This document shows, in pieces, positions 16,478 to 25,093 of a stretch of DNA of 64,000 nucleotides. How positions within the stretch are numbered: the first letter of the stretch is position 1; every line of letters begins with the position of its first letter. The notes below the pieces were generated by a model. That model had not been told where the DNA came from. It did not search any database and saw only the letters and a list, made by a program, of their open reading frames with translations. The position numbers and the translations under genes were made by a program. Source of the DNA: a virus. The stretch lies in the IMG/VR virus record IMGVR_UViG_3300027631_002331, positions 1-64,000 of that record; one strand, 5' to 3'.

Positions 16478-17605
16478 ATGTCTAACAGAACAATGCTTAA
16501 AGAAGCAATTGCGGACGCAAAAACCATTAAGGACACTGCTATCGCTAATGCTAAAGCCGCTCTAGAAGAATCTTTTACACCACACATCAAAGATATGCTT
16601 TCAGCTAAACTCCAGGAAATGGATAAGGATGAAGATCTAGATGAAGGTAAAAAAGAAGACTCTAAAGACAAGGTTGAAGAAATGGACGCACCTTCTTACG
16701 ATCGTAAGAGTGGCGAATCATTAGATCCAACTCCTGCTAAAGTAGGTCAAACTACTATCCAGGAAGAGGAAAAAGAACTCGACGAAATGTTAGCTGAACT
16801 TGAATCTGAAATCGAAGAAGGTAAGGAAATAGAAGAATCTAAAGAGGACTCTAAAGACGAACTTAAAGAAGATGACAGCATAGAGGAAGCAGACGAAGAC
16901 GAAGAGGGAGAAATCGATGTAGAAGACGAAGGAGAAATCTCCTTAGACGACGAAGAAATTGACTTAGAAGATATGTCAGAAGATGACCTTAAAGGGTTTA
17001 TCGAAGATGTAATCAAAGATATGGTCAGTGACGGTGAATTGGAGCCAGGTGATGACTTTGATTCTGAAGAAGGTGAAGAAGAAATGGATGCAGACGACAT
17101 GGAAATTGATGTTGATGCTGATGTTGAAATCGCTGAAGAATTAGAATTGGATGAAGCTAAAGGTGAAGACAAAAAAGACGAATCTATTGAAGAAGCTTCT
17201 AAAAAAGAAGATGACAAAATAGAGGAAGCTAAAGACGAAGACAAAGAAGTTAAAGAAGCACTAGAAGAAGTTAATAAACTTAGAGCTGAACTTAACGAAG
17301 TAAATCTTCTAAACGCCAAACTTCTCTACACAAATAAACTTTTTAGAGCTAAGAACTTATCTGAAGCACAAAAAGTAAAAGTTTTAGAATCGTTTGATAA
17401 CGCTACAACAGTAAAAGAAACTAAACTAGTATTTGACACTTTAAGTGAAGGTATTAAATCTGCACCTAAAAAATCAATTAACGAAGTTAAAGGATCTGCC
17501 TCTAAAGTAGTAGGATCTATCACAAAAACGGTTAAACAACCAATTGTAGAATCTAACGATATGGTTGCTCGCTTTCAAAAGCTAGCAGGTATCGCTAAAA
17601 ATTAA
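16478..17605 (+). CDS. Prohead scaffold/core protein (gp22-like)
   Basis: 375 residues, extremely acidic, with long Glu/Asp/Lys tracts from about residue 48 to 255. A helical C-terminal region (about 265-375) is typical for capsid-binding scaffold ends. It lies between the protease and major capsid genes as T4 gene 22 does, but is longer (T4 gp22 is about 270 residues). It should form the prohead core and be degraded by the protease. Assignment rests on composition and position. Confidence 0.75.
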   Translation: MSNRTMLKEAIADAKTIKDTAIANAKAALEESFTPHIKDMLSAKLQEMDKDEDLDEGKKEDSKDKVEEMDAPSYDRKSGESLDPTPAKVGQTTIQEEEKELDEMLAELESEIEEGKEIEESKEDSKDELKEDDSIEEADEDEEGEIDVEDEGEISLDDEEIDLEDMSEDDLKGFIEDVIKDMVSDGELEPGDDFDSEEGEEEMDADDMEIDVDADVEIAEELELDEAKGEDKKDESIEEASKKEDDKIEEAKDEDKEVKEALEEVNKLRAELNEVNLLNAKLLYTNKLFRAKNLSEAQKVKVLESFDNATTVKETKLVFDTLSEGIKSAPKKSINEVKGSASKVVGSITKTVKQPIVESNDMVARFQKLAGIAKN

Positions 17606-17610
17606 TTAAA

Positions 17611-19239
17611 ATGAGTTTAAACACTTTATTAGAAAGCGCTAACCCATACCAATCACTTCAGAGTGATTCAGCGCGCCTTGCAGGCAAATGGGAAAAAACA
17701 GGTCTTTTAGAAGGTCTTAAAGGAACAAACAAAAACAACATGTCTATGTTGTTGGAAAGCCAAGCTAAACAACTAGTTGTTGAGACTTCTCAAACAGGTG
17801 GTGGAACTGCATCTCAAGGTACTTTTACTGCAGGTGTAGGTGAGCAATGGGCTGGAGTAGCTCTTCCATTAGTACGTAAAGTATTCGGACAAATTGCTGC
17901 TAAAGAATTTGTTTCTGTACAACCAATGAATCTTCCTTCTGGACTAGTATTTTATCTAGATTTCCAATACGGAACAACTAAAGGAACACACACTGCTGGT
18001 GATTCACTATATGGTGACCAAGGTGGAAATGAGCCTTTTGGAAACACTAACACTGGTGGTTTTTATGGTGCTGGTAGATTTGGATACTCAATCAACAACA
18101 CTGGATCAGCTGCTGGAGCATCTGGAACTGTAGCTGCTGCATCTTGGGCTGACTTGAACTTCAATAGTGACTATTCTGCATCAGCAGCTGCTGGTGATTA
18201 TGTTACTATTGCTATCGCAAAAACAGACCTACCTAACTTAGACGAAACAGGAGTAAGAGGATTTACTATTGCATCTGCTGATGGAGTATTAAATGCATCT
18301 AACAACGTACCTGAGTTTACTACTATCGATGCTAATAACGTAACATTTGTTGCTTTAGACGCTGACAAAGGAAACGTAGCAACTGGAGCTGTAGTTACTT
18401 ACCAACTACAACCAACTGATCAGTTTAGAGGAGATTTCGAAGACGGAAATAACGCAATCAACGGAGACAACTCTCCAATCGCTATTCCAGAAATCAATGT
18501 ACAAATGAAATCATCTGCTATCGTTGCGAAAACTCGTAAATTGAAAGCAGTATGGACACCAGAATTTGCACAAGATTTGAATGCATATCACTCAATCGAT
18601 GCTGAAGCAGAACTTACTTCAATCTTAAGTGAGTACATCTCTTTAGAAATCGACTTAGAGATTCTTGATATGTTATTATCATCTGCAGGTGCAGGTACTG
18701 AGTACTGGAGTGCTATTAACAACAAAGGTATCAATGCTGCTGCAACAGGATTTACTGAAGACCTAGGCTTCTATAACAGCCAAGGACAGTGGTTCCAAAC
18801 TTTAGGAACTAAAATCCAAAAACTATCTAACATCATTCACCAGAAAACTCTACGTGGAGGAGCTAACTTCTTAGTATGTTCTCCAGCTGTAGGTACTATC
18901 TTAGAAAGTATCCCAGGATACGCTGCTGATAGTGATGGTGATGTAAGTGCTGCAAACTATGCGTTTGGTGTACAAAAAGTAGGGGCTCTAAACGGTCGTT
19001 ACAAAGTATACAAAAACCCATACATGACTGAAAATCAAGTATTACTTGGATTCAGAGGTACTCAATTCTTAGAAAGTGGTGCTGTATTTGCTCCATACAT
19101 TCCATTAATTATGACTCCATTAGTATACGATCCAGAAACGTTTACACCACGTAAAGGTTTACTTACTCGTTATGCTAAGAAAGTAGTACGTCCTGAATTT
19201 TATGGTAAAATTGAGATCGCTGGTCTTAATTCTCTATAA
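17611..19239 (+). CDS. Major capsid protein (gp23-like)
   Basis: 542 residues, close to T4 gp23 (521). The N-terminal M-S-L-N-T-L-L-E-S opening and a later M-L-L-E-S are candidate processing sites. The C-terminal part has the conserved Y-A-x-K-V-V-R-P-E-F-Y-G ending of T4-type capsid proteins. Codon choice is visibly richer in C-ending codons than in neighbours, as expected for the most abundant virion protein. A strong terminator follows. Confidence 0.9.
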   Translation: MSLNTLLESANPYQSLQSDSARLAGKWEKTGLLEGLKGTNKNNMSMLLESQAKQLVVETSQTGGGTASQGTFTAGVGEQWAGVALPLVRKVFGQIAAKEFVSVQPMNLPSGLVFYLDFQYGTTKGTHTAGDSLYGDQGGNEPFGNTNTGGFYGAGRFGYSINNTGSAAGASGTVAAASWADLNFNSDYSASAAAGDYVTIAIAKTDLPNLDETGVRGFTIASADGVLNASNNVPEFTTIDANNVTFVALDADKGNVATGAVVTYQLQPTDQFRGDFEDGNNAINGDNSPIAIPEINVQMKSSAIVAKTRKLKAVWTPEFAQDLNAYHSIDAEAELTSILSEYISLEIDLEILDMLLSSAGAGTEYWSAINNKGINAAATGFTEDLGFYNSQGQWFQTLGTKIQKLSNIIHQKTLRGGANFLVCSPAVGTILESIPGYAADSDGDVSAANYAFGVQKVGALNGRYKVYKNPYMTENQVLLGFRGTQFLESGAVFAPYIPLIMTPLVYDPETFTPRKGLLTRYAKKVVRPEFYGKIEIAGLNSL

Positions 19240-19261
19240 TCTAGGAATTACATTTTTTATT

Positions 19262-19295
19262 AAAAGGGGGTTGACTTATGTCAACCCCTTTTTTA
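19262..19295 (+). terminator. Strong Rho-independent terminator after capsid gene
   Basis: Nine-base-pair stem GGGGTTGAC/GTCAACCCC with a TTAT loop, flanked by AAAA and a run of six T, so it may work in both directions. Nearly the same hairpin follows the tail tube gene at 27358. Confidence 0.85.
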
Positions 19296-19321
19296 TATTT
19301 ACGTATAGTAGATAACTCTCT

Positions 19322-19335
19322 CATATTTATAACAT
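19322..19335 (+). promoter_or_regulatory. Late-type promoter motif
   Basis: Core TATTTATAA at 19324-19332, 44 bases before the ATG at 19377, the longest leader of this promoter class in the window. Confidence 0.55.
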
Positions 19336-19376
19336 ATATTAATAAGTCATAATAGTATTAGAAAAAGAAATACCAA

Positions 19377-21398
19377 ATGTCAAACAAAAAGATTTCCGAG
19401 TTAGTTAAAGCAACATCATCTAATGCGACTGACGAATTTGTATTAAGTAGGGGAGCAACTAATGTAAGTATACAAGCCCAATACATATCGGCTTTATCAG
19501 CATCATACGCTTTAACAGCATCATATGCCGTATCCTCATCTGTAGAGATTAAACAAGAAATAACTTCATCATACGCTGAAACAGCTTCATACGCTTACTC
19601 AACTGATATATTAAGTGGATCAGCTTCAGATGCTAGAAATGAATTAGTAACTAAAATAAGCGGATCATCGATAGCACCTATAGCTGCTTTAAGTGGATCG
19701 TTAACTACAACTGACCAAGCAATAAGCTCATCAGTAGCTACATTAAGTGGATCAGCTTCAGATGCTAGAAATGAATTAGTAACTAAAATAAGCGGATCAT
19801 CGATAGCATCTATAGCTGCTTTAAGTGCTTCACTAACATTAACTAATCAAGCAATAAGCTCATCAGTAGCTACATTAAGTGGATCAGCAGCAGCAGCTTT
19901 AACAACTTATAGTGCTTCAACAGCTACTTATTTAAGTTCTTCAATTTCAACAGCTACTGTATTAACTTCATCATTTTCAGAAACATCATCATTTTCTAAT
20001 ACATCTTCATACTCACTGACTTCAGTATCAGCATCACATGCTGTAACAGCATCATATGCTATATCATCATCACATGAGATTACTCATGAAATTAGTTCTT
20101 CATATTCACAAACATCCTCTTATGCTGTAACAGCATCATACGCCTTAAATGGTGGTGGTGGTGGTAGTACAAACCCAACTAATAACTTTATCCCACTTAG
20201 AAGTGATGCCACTACATTTATAGATTCACCTATATCAGTTCAAACAGGATCAATTTCATACCAACCATCAGCATTAGTAACTACAGGTACTCTTAGCGTT
20301 CCCCCAAGTTCAACTTTTGCTTTTTCAAACTTAGGGAATGGAGCTTCTTTATATGTTAATGGAGCTGATTTCTTTGGATTTACTATTGGTAATAGGATAA
20401 GAATTACAGACACTGTAGGTACAGCTGAAGCTATAATTTCAGGTTTTAATGAACCCACCGAAGTACCATTTATAGGCCTCACCCCTATACCTGGAGTTGA
20501 TTATAGTGGTGCTCCTACATTATCAAACGCTAATGGAACTATTACTTTTACTGAATTAGAAGAAGTAACCATACCAGGATTAACACACATAACAGGAAGT
20601 ACCTTTGGAGAATCTATTAGTGGTTCATTCACAGGTTCATTTTTAGGAAACTTAGAGGGCTCATCATCATATGCTGTAACAGCATCATACGCCTTAAATG
20701 GTGGAGGGGTAACATACTCTTCAACTTATGTAACCGCAAACATCACAGCTGAGGAAAATAAAGTATATGTATTTGAACAGTCTACTCCATATACATTAAC
20801 ATTACCTCTTTCCCCTTCAGGTGGAGATTCAATTTTCATATCCAATAGATCAACCATCTCAACAAACTCAGTAAATGGGAATGGGGAGAAAATAATGGGA
20901 GATACCCAAAATCTAAATTTAGATATACCAACAGCTTCCTTTAGATTAATGTATACTACTGGAAATCAAGGGTGGGTTGTATTGGGAGCATTAGGCTCAA
21001 ACTCTTCTATAGGAAGTGTTGGATACGATGCATTAGATAATTCATTTAAAACAAGAGCATCTAACGTAACATTATCATCAGGTACAACATCAGCGATTAT
21101 AGATTTTGATTCAAGTTCCATTTTTGAAATAACAACCCCAACTGATACTACTGCTACCACATTAAATTTTGATAATGCAGAAATAGGTATGAGTAAAATG
21201 GTATTGATTGTTAATCAAGGAACCGCGGGAAGTGGTACAATTACTCTTGGACAAACAACAGGTACAGGAACATTTATAAGAGCATCATCCGATGATATCG
21301 TAAGAACTGCATCAATTACAAACTATTTACAAATAACATGTATCGGAGAATCAGGAGATGATAGAACATTTGTTTATACCGTAGGAACAGCTCAATAA
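19377..21398 (+). CDS. Large Ser/Ala-repeat fibre-like protein
   Basis: 673 residues. The N-terminal third is built from S-A-S-Y-A-x-T-A-S-Y-A type repeats, with two nearly identical 44-residue units at about residues 79-166 and more S-S-Y-A units to about 260 and again near 430. The C-terminal region (about 440-673) is Thr/Gly/Ile-rich beta structure. The same repeat style occurs in the gene at 4732. Probably a fibre, whisker or capsid decoration; its exact place is unknown. Confidence 0.7.
   Translation: MSNKKISELVKATSSNATDEFVLSRGATNVSIQAQYISALSASYALTASYAVSSSVEIKQEITSSYAETASYAYSTDILSGSASDARNELVTKISGSSIAPIAALSGSLTTTDQAISSSVATLSGSASDARNELVTKISGSSIASIAALSASLTLTNQAISSSVATLSGSAAAALTTYSASTATYLSSSISTATVLTSSFSETSSFSNTSSYSLTSVSASHAVTASYAISSSHEITHEISSSYSQTSSYAVTASYALNGGGGGSTNPTNNFIPLRSDATTFIDSPISVQTGSISYQPSALVTTGTLSVPPSSTFAFSNLGNGASLYVNGADFFGFTIGNRIRITDTVGTAEAIISGFNEPTEVPFIGLTPIPGVDYSGAPTLSNANGTITFTELEEVTIPGLTHITGSTFGESISGSFTGSFLGNLEGSSSYAVTASYALNGGGVTYSSTYVTANITAEENKVYVFEQSTPYTLTLPLSPSGGDSIFISNRSTISTNSVNGNGEKIMGDTQNLNLDIPTASFRLMYTTGNQGWVVLGALGSNSSIGSVGYDALDNSFKTRASNVTLSSGTTSAIIDFDSSSIFEITTPTDTTATTLNFDNAEIGMSKMVLIVNQGTAGSGTITLGQTTGTGTFIRASSDDIVRTASITNYLQITCIGESGDDRTFVYTVGTAQ
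19611..19874 (+). repeat. Two tandem copies of a 132-base unit
   Basis: Copies 19611-19742 and 19743-19874 both start TTAAGTG and differ at a limited number of positions; a third partial start lies at 19875. The period is a multiple of three (44 codons), so copy number can change without breaking the frame. Confidence 0.8.
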
Positions 21399-21399
21399 T

Positions 21400-22047
21400 A
21401 TGATTTTATTAAGAAATATACACGTAGAACAGAGTCCATCTGGTATATCTATACCAGTAGATTCTGATTTATCTGGCACAATTACCAATGCAACATCTCC
21501 ATCGAGTGTTATTGGTGGTGGAATTGGATATGTTTTTCGCATGAGGGGTAGTTCTACTAATTCAACAGGTGCATGGAGTGGCGCTGGCTCAAACTGGGAA
21601 AGTGGTTTAGTTAATTCATCTACATTTAGTTCTAATTTTGGAACACTTTTTTTACCATCTGTACACGGGACTATTGATAGTGTAAGTTTTGGACAAGCCA
21701 TAGAAAATATTGTAGGAGAAGTTACTTTGGGAGATAGCTTACAATTAGTAGAAATGCCATCACCATTTATTATGGAAATTGCACATGATAACGCAAACCC
21801 ACAATGGTATGTCAAATTTAAAATTCATTCAGTTGGGGCATTTCATCCTAATACCGCAAACGTAAGATTAAACGCTGTTCCAAGTGGTACTGCACAAAGA
21901 ACATTATGGATGGGTGGGTCTAGTGTTAATGATTTTGATATACATAGTTCTGATTTTATAAGTGGAGCTGGTAGTATTGTGTCACCTCTATATGGGGATG
22001 GTAATCAATATGGTGAACCAATAACAGTTAAAATTAAAGCAGTATAA
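21400..22047 (+). CDS. Beta-rich fibre-associated protein
   Basis: 215 residues, Ser/Gly/Asn/Val-rich with no helical charge pattern, one base after the repeat protein. Probably co-translated with it and part of the same appendage, or the receptor-contacting tip. It has no recognisable family motif. The next gene has its own late promoter. Confidence 0.5.
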   Translation: MILLRNIHVEQSPSGISIPVDSDLSGTITNATSPSSVIGGGIGYVFRMRGSSTNSTGAWSGAGSNWESGLVNSSTFSSNFGTLFLPSVHGTIDSVSFGQAIENIVGEVTLGDSLQLVEMPSPFIMEIAHDNANPQWYVKFKIHSVGAFHPNTANVRLNAVPSGTAQRTLWMGGSSVNDFDIHSSDFISGAGSIVSPLYGDGNQYGEPITVKIKAV

Positions 22048-22053
22048 TTTTAT

Positions 22054-22068
22054 AGTATTTATAATAAA
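22054..22068 (+). promoter_or_regulatory. Late-type promoter motif
   Basis: Core TATTTATAA at 22056-22064, 12 bases before the neck gene start at 22077. Confidence 0.6.
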
Positions 22069-22076
22069 ACATACAT

Positions 22077-23240
22077 ATGAATATTCCAATTTGGCCTGGT
22101 TCATCATCATTCGATCCTAAATCAAACCCAACACCTTATGGGTATTATGATGATGATTATGACTTTCAAACATCAGCAGATCAATTTGCTAGATTCGCAG
22201 CTCAAAACTTAGGATATCCCATAGTTGATGTTGAACTTCAAGATATTAACTTTTACAATGCTTTAGAAAGAGCTACAACAGTTTATGGTAACGAAGTATT
22301 TGCATTTAAGATTAGAGATAATCAACTATCAATAGAAGGTGGTGACGCTCAAGTCGATTTATCTAATGCTGTAGTAACTCCATCAATGGCTAGTACTATT
22401 AGAATTGCTCAACAATACGGTGCTGAAGCAGGATCTGGTGGTAATATAACTTACCATACAGGTAGTATAGTAATGGAAGCTAATACACAAGATTATGATT
22501 TAAATACCTGGGCTAAGTCTCAAGGGTTAGATAAAAAAGGTGGTATAGAGGTAAAAAGAGTATTTTACGAAGCACCACCTGCAATAACACAATATTATGA
22601 TCCATATTCAGGTACTGGATTTGGGTTTCAAGCAATGTTTAACTCATTTGGGTTTGCTTCAATGTCACCAGCAACTAACTATTTAATGATGCCTCTATCG
22701 TTTGATTTACAAACAATACAAGCAATTGAAATGAATGAACAAGTTAGAAGATCTAACTATTCATTTGAGTTAATAAATAATAAACTTAGAATATTTCCTA
22801 TACCTACAGCACACTCATTAATACGTTTCGAATATATCATAAAAAATGATAGAATGGCTACAATTGAAGGTGATTTTGGTGATGGCCCAGCTAAAACTAT
22901 TACATCAGTAGCTGATGCCCCATATAAAAATCCTATATTCTCACGTATAAACTCAGTGGGTAGAGAGTGGATTCAAGAATACGCTTTAGCTTTAGTTAAA
23001 CAAGTATTAGGTAATATTAGAGGTAAATATGCAAACCTACCAATACCAGGAGCAGAAATAACCCTAAATGGTTCAGAACTAATATCTCAAGGTACAGCAG
23101 AAAAAGATGAACTAATAGTAAGATTAAGAGATTATTTAGATAGCACATCTAGACAAGCGTTATTAGAAAGAAAAGCAGCAGAAGGACAGTTTGTCAAAGA
23201 TGATTTGTCTCAAGTACCATACACAATTTACGTAGCATAA
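22077..23240 (+). CDS. Neck protein (gp13-like)
   Basis: 387 residues. The order capsid - this gene - gp14-like - gp15-like - sheath - tube matches T4-type neck modules, and a D-x-Q-T-S-A-D-Q-F-A-R-F-A opening near residue 29 with an I-Q-E-Y-A-L-A-L-V-K helix near 305 fits the gp13 family. These proteins form the connector between the portal and tail. Confidence 0.75.
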   Translation: MNIPIWPGSSSFDPKSNPTPYGYYDDDYDFQTSADQFARFAAQNLGYPIVDVELQDINFYNALERATTVYGNEVFAFKIRDNQLSIEGGDAQVDLSNAVVTPSMASTIRIAQQYGAEAGSGGNITYHTGSIVMEANTQDYDLNTWAKSQGLDKKGGIEVKRVFYEAPPAITQYYDPYSGTGFGFQAMFNSFGFASMSPATNYLMMPLSFDLQTIQAIEMNEQVRRSNYSFELINNKLRIFPIPTAHSLIRFEYIIKNDRMATIEGDFGDGPAKTITSVADAPYKNPIFSRINSVGREWIQEYALALVKQVLGNIRGKYANLPIPGAEITLNGSELISQGTAEKDELIVRLRDYLDSTSRQALLERKAAEGQFVKDDLSQVPYTIYVA

Positions 23241-23241
23241 C

Positions 23242-23757
23242 ATGGCATTATTTGCAGGAAGTAGAGACGTATCCCTAATAAGAAATCTTAATAGGGAGAT
23301 TATGGGTGATATAATCACTCAACAAGCAGCATTCTATAGATACAAGACTGAGGAAACTAAAGTCAACATGTATGGAGAGGCAGCTGGTGAAAAGTTTTTT
23401 GATGGTCCATTCTTATTTAACTGTCTTATTAGTAGACAAGATCAAGAATATCCTGAAAGTGAACTTGGGGTAAACTTTAACCAAGGAATAACATTTGCAT
23501 TTTTTAGAGACGATTTAGTTGATTCTATGTATGTACCTGAAGTTGGTGATATAGTATTATATCAAGAAGGGTATTATGAAATAGATTCATTAACAGCTAA
23601 CCAATATTTTGGAGGTAAAAACCCAGCATATCCTAATAATCAAAATCCTTTAAACCCCGGATTAGAGAAGTTTGGTTCTAGTATATCGATTATAGCATCT
23701 ACTCATTACGTCCCTAGCGATAAGTTAAACATTTCACCTTATAAAGAAAGAATGTAA
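23242..23757 (+). CDS. Neck protein (gp14-like)
   Basis: 171 residues, one base after the gp13-like gene. Segments R-D-V-S-L-I-R-N-L-N-R-E near the start and P-E-V-G-D-I-V-L-Y-Q-E-G-Y-Y-E-I near residue 94 are typical of the T4-type gp14 neck family. T4 gp14 is about 256 residues, so this is a short version. Confidence 0.75.
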   Translation: MALFAGSRDVSLIRNLNREIMGDIITQQAAFYRYKTEETKVNMYGEAAGEKFFDGPFLFNCLISRQDQEYPESELGVNFNQGITFAFFRDDLVDSMYVPEVGDIVLYQEGYYEIDSLTANQYFGGKNPAYPNNQNPLNPGLEKFGSSISIIASTHYVPSDKLNISPYKERM

Positions 23758-23759
23758 CT

Positions 23760-24761
23760 ATGGGAAACAATAGCAACAAGGGTTTAACACCCTCACAAAT
23801 ATTTGAAAGATCTTATAATGCCGCTCAAGGTAGAACACCTGCTATCCCTAACGTACCTGCATCTAAACGAAATCTAAAACCACGTCCTAAGACACAGGTT
23901 GAGATGTCTAGAGATGATCAAGAACCATATGATTTAACTAAGTTAGGTAATCCAAATCAACCTGCTAATAATAACGAACAACAAACAGGTATTGATTTTA
24001 ATAGATCATCTAAACTATCAGTTAAAAACGATGCCACTAAACCATTTAAAGTTGGTTTACAAGATGTTGATGAAGCAGTATTTTATTACTTTAATAATGT
24101 AATACAACCTTTTGTATATCAGAATGGAGGACGTTTACCTGTACCTGTAATATATGCTTCACCTGAAAGGTGGAAATCAGCTCAAAAAGATGGTTACTAT
24201 AGAGATAAAGGTGGATCTATTATGTTACCACTAATCGTAGCACAACGTAACTCAATAGAAAAAGATAGATCAGTTACCGCTAAGATAGATTCTAATAGTC
24301 CACACCTATATTATAGCCTAAATAAAGGATACAATAGTAAAAACTCATATAATAACTTCGATTTAATCAATAATCGTAAACCAGTTCACCAAACACAAGC
24401 TATTGTAGTTGGTGATTATGTAACTATAGATTATAGTTGTATTATGCAGACGTATTATATGGAACAACTAAATGCATTAGTTGAAGCAATGGAATACGCT
24501 TCAGATTCATATTGGGGTGACCCAGAACGATTTAAGTTTAGATGTTATATTGATTCATTCCAAACTGAAGCCCAACTAACAGATGGTCAAGAACGGTTAG
24601 TTAGAGGTTCATTTAATATTAGATTAAAAGGTCAGTTAATACCTGAAGTATTACAAAAAGACGTTTCAGCTTTAAAAGCATATAACTCAAAAGCTCAAGT
24701 AGTAGTAACACAAGAGACAGTACATGGGTTTGATTGCGACGGAAACGTTATTATATTATAG
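23760..24761 (+). CDS. Tail terminator / sheath stabiliser-like (gp15-like)
   Basis: 333 residues. A Pro/Asn-rich disordered N-terminus of about 95 residues is followed by a domain with P-V-I-Y-A-S-P-E-R-W near 130 and G-G-S-I-M-L-P-L near 151, resembling the T4-type gp15 tail completion family. Position between gp14-like and sheath supports this. The N-terminal extension is unusual. Confidence 0.6.
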   Translation: MGNNSNKGLTPSQIFERSYNAAQGRTPAIPNVPASKRNLKPRPKTQVEMSRDDQEPYDLTKLGNPNQPANNNEQQTGIDFNRSSKLSVKNDATKPFKVGLQDVDEAVFYYFNNVIQPFVYQNGGRLPVPVIYASPERWKSAQKDGYYRDKGGSIMLPLIVAQRNSIEKDRSVTAKIDSNSPHLYYSLNKGYNSKNSYNNFDLINNRKPVHQTQAIVVGDYVTIDYSCIMQTYYMEQLNALVEAMEYASDSYWGDPERFKFRCYIDSFQTEAQLTDGQERLVRGSFNIRLKGQLIPEVLQKDVSALKAYNSKAQVVVTQETVHGFDCDGNVIIL

Positions 24762-24783
24762 AATAATCACTAAATAAATAAAA

Positions 24784-25035
24784 ATGGAAGATAAGTTATT
24801 AGAAAAAGAAGAGTTACAAACACTAAAAGATTTTAGAATCAAAGAAGAAAACATCATACTATCCTTCGGACAGTTAGCATACCAAAGAGTACAACTAGAT
24901 GAACAAGAAGATGATCTTTTAGATTTTAAGAAAAAGTTTGACAAAGAGCGTTCTGAATTCGCATCAACCCTTACAACAAAGTATGGAGATGGAACAATAA
25001 ATATAGAAACTGGTAAAATAACGCCAACAAAATAA
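24784..25035 (+). CDS. Small helical protein between tail genes
   Basis: 83 residues, charged coiled-coil-like (about 1-60), no family recognised. Several T4-like marine phages carry a small coiled-coil gene just before the sheath gene. Possibly an assembly factor. Confidence 0.5.
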   Translation: MEDKLLEKEELQTLKDFRIKEENIILSFGQLAYQRVQLDEQEDDLLDFKKKFDKERSEFASTLTTKYGDGTINIETGKITPTK

Positions 25036-25053
25036 GTTTTTAAGAAAGGTTTT

Positions 25054-25068
25054 AGTATTTATAACAAA
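25054..25068 (+). promoter_or_regulatory. Late-type promoter motif
   Basis: Core TATTTATAA at 25056-25064, 29 bases before the sheath ATG. Confidence 0.55.
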
Positions 25069-25093
25069 CGAATAATACTAATAAACATATAAA

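Noticed and set aside
16747-17319. Long minus-strand Ser-rich reading frame (190 codons)
   Set aside because: It is the antisense of the Glu/Asp-rich scaffold gene; GAA/GAC codons read backwards give Ser/Phe-type codons and few stops. No start context or family similarity.
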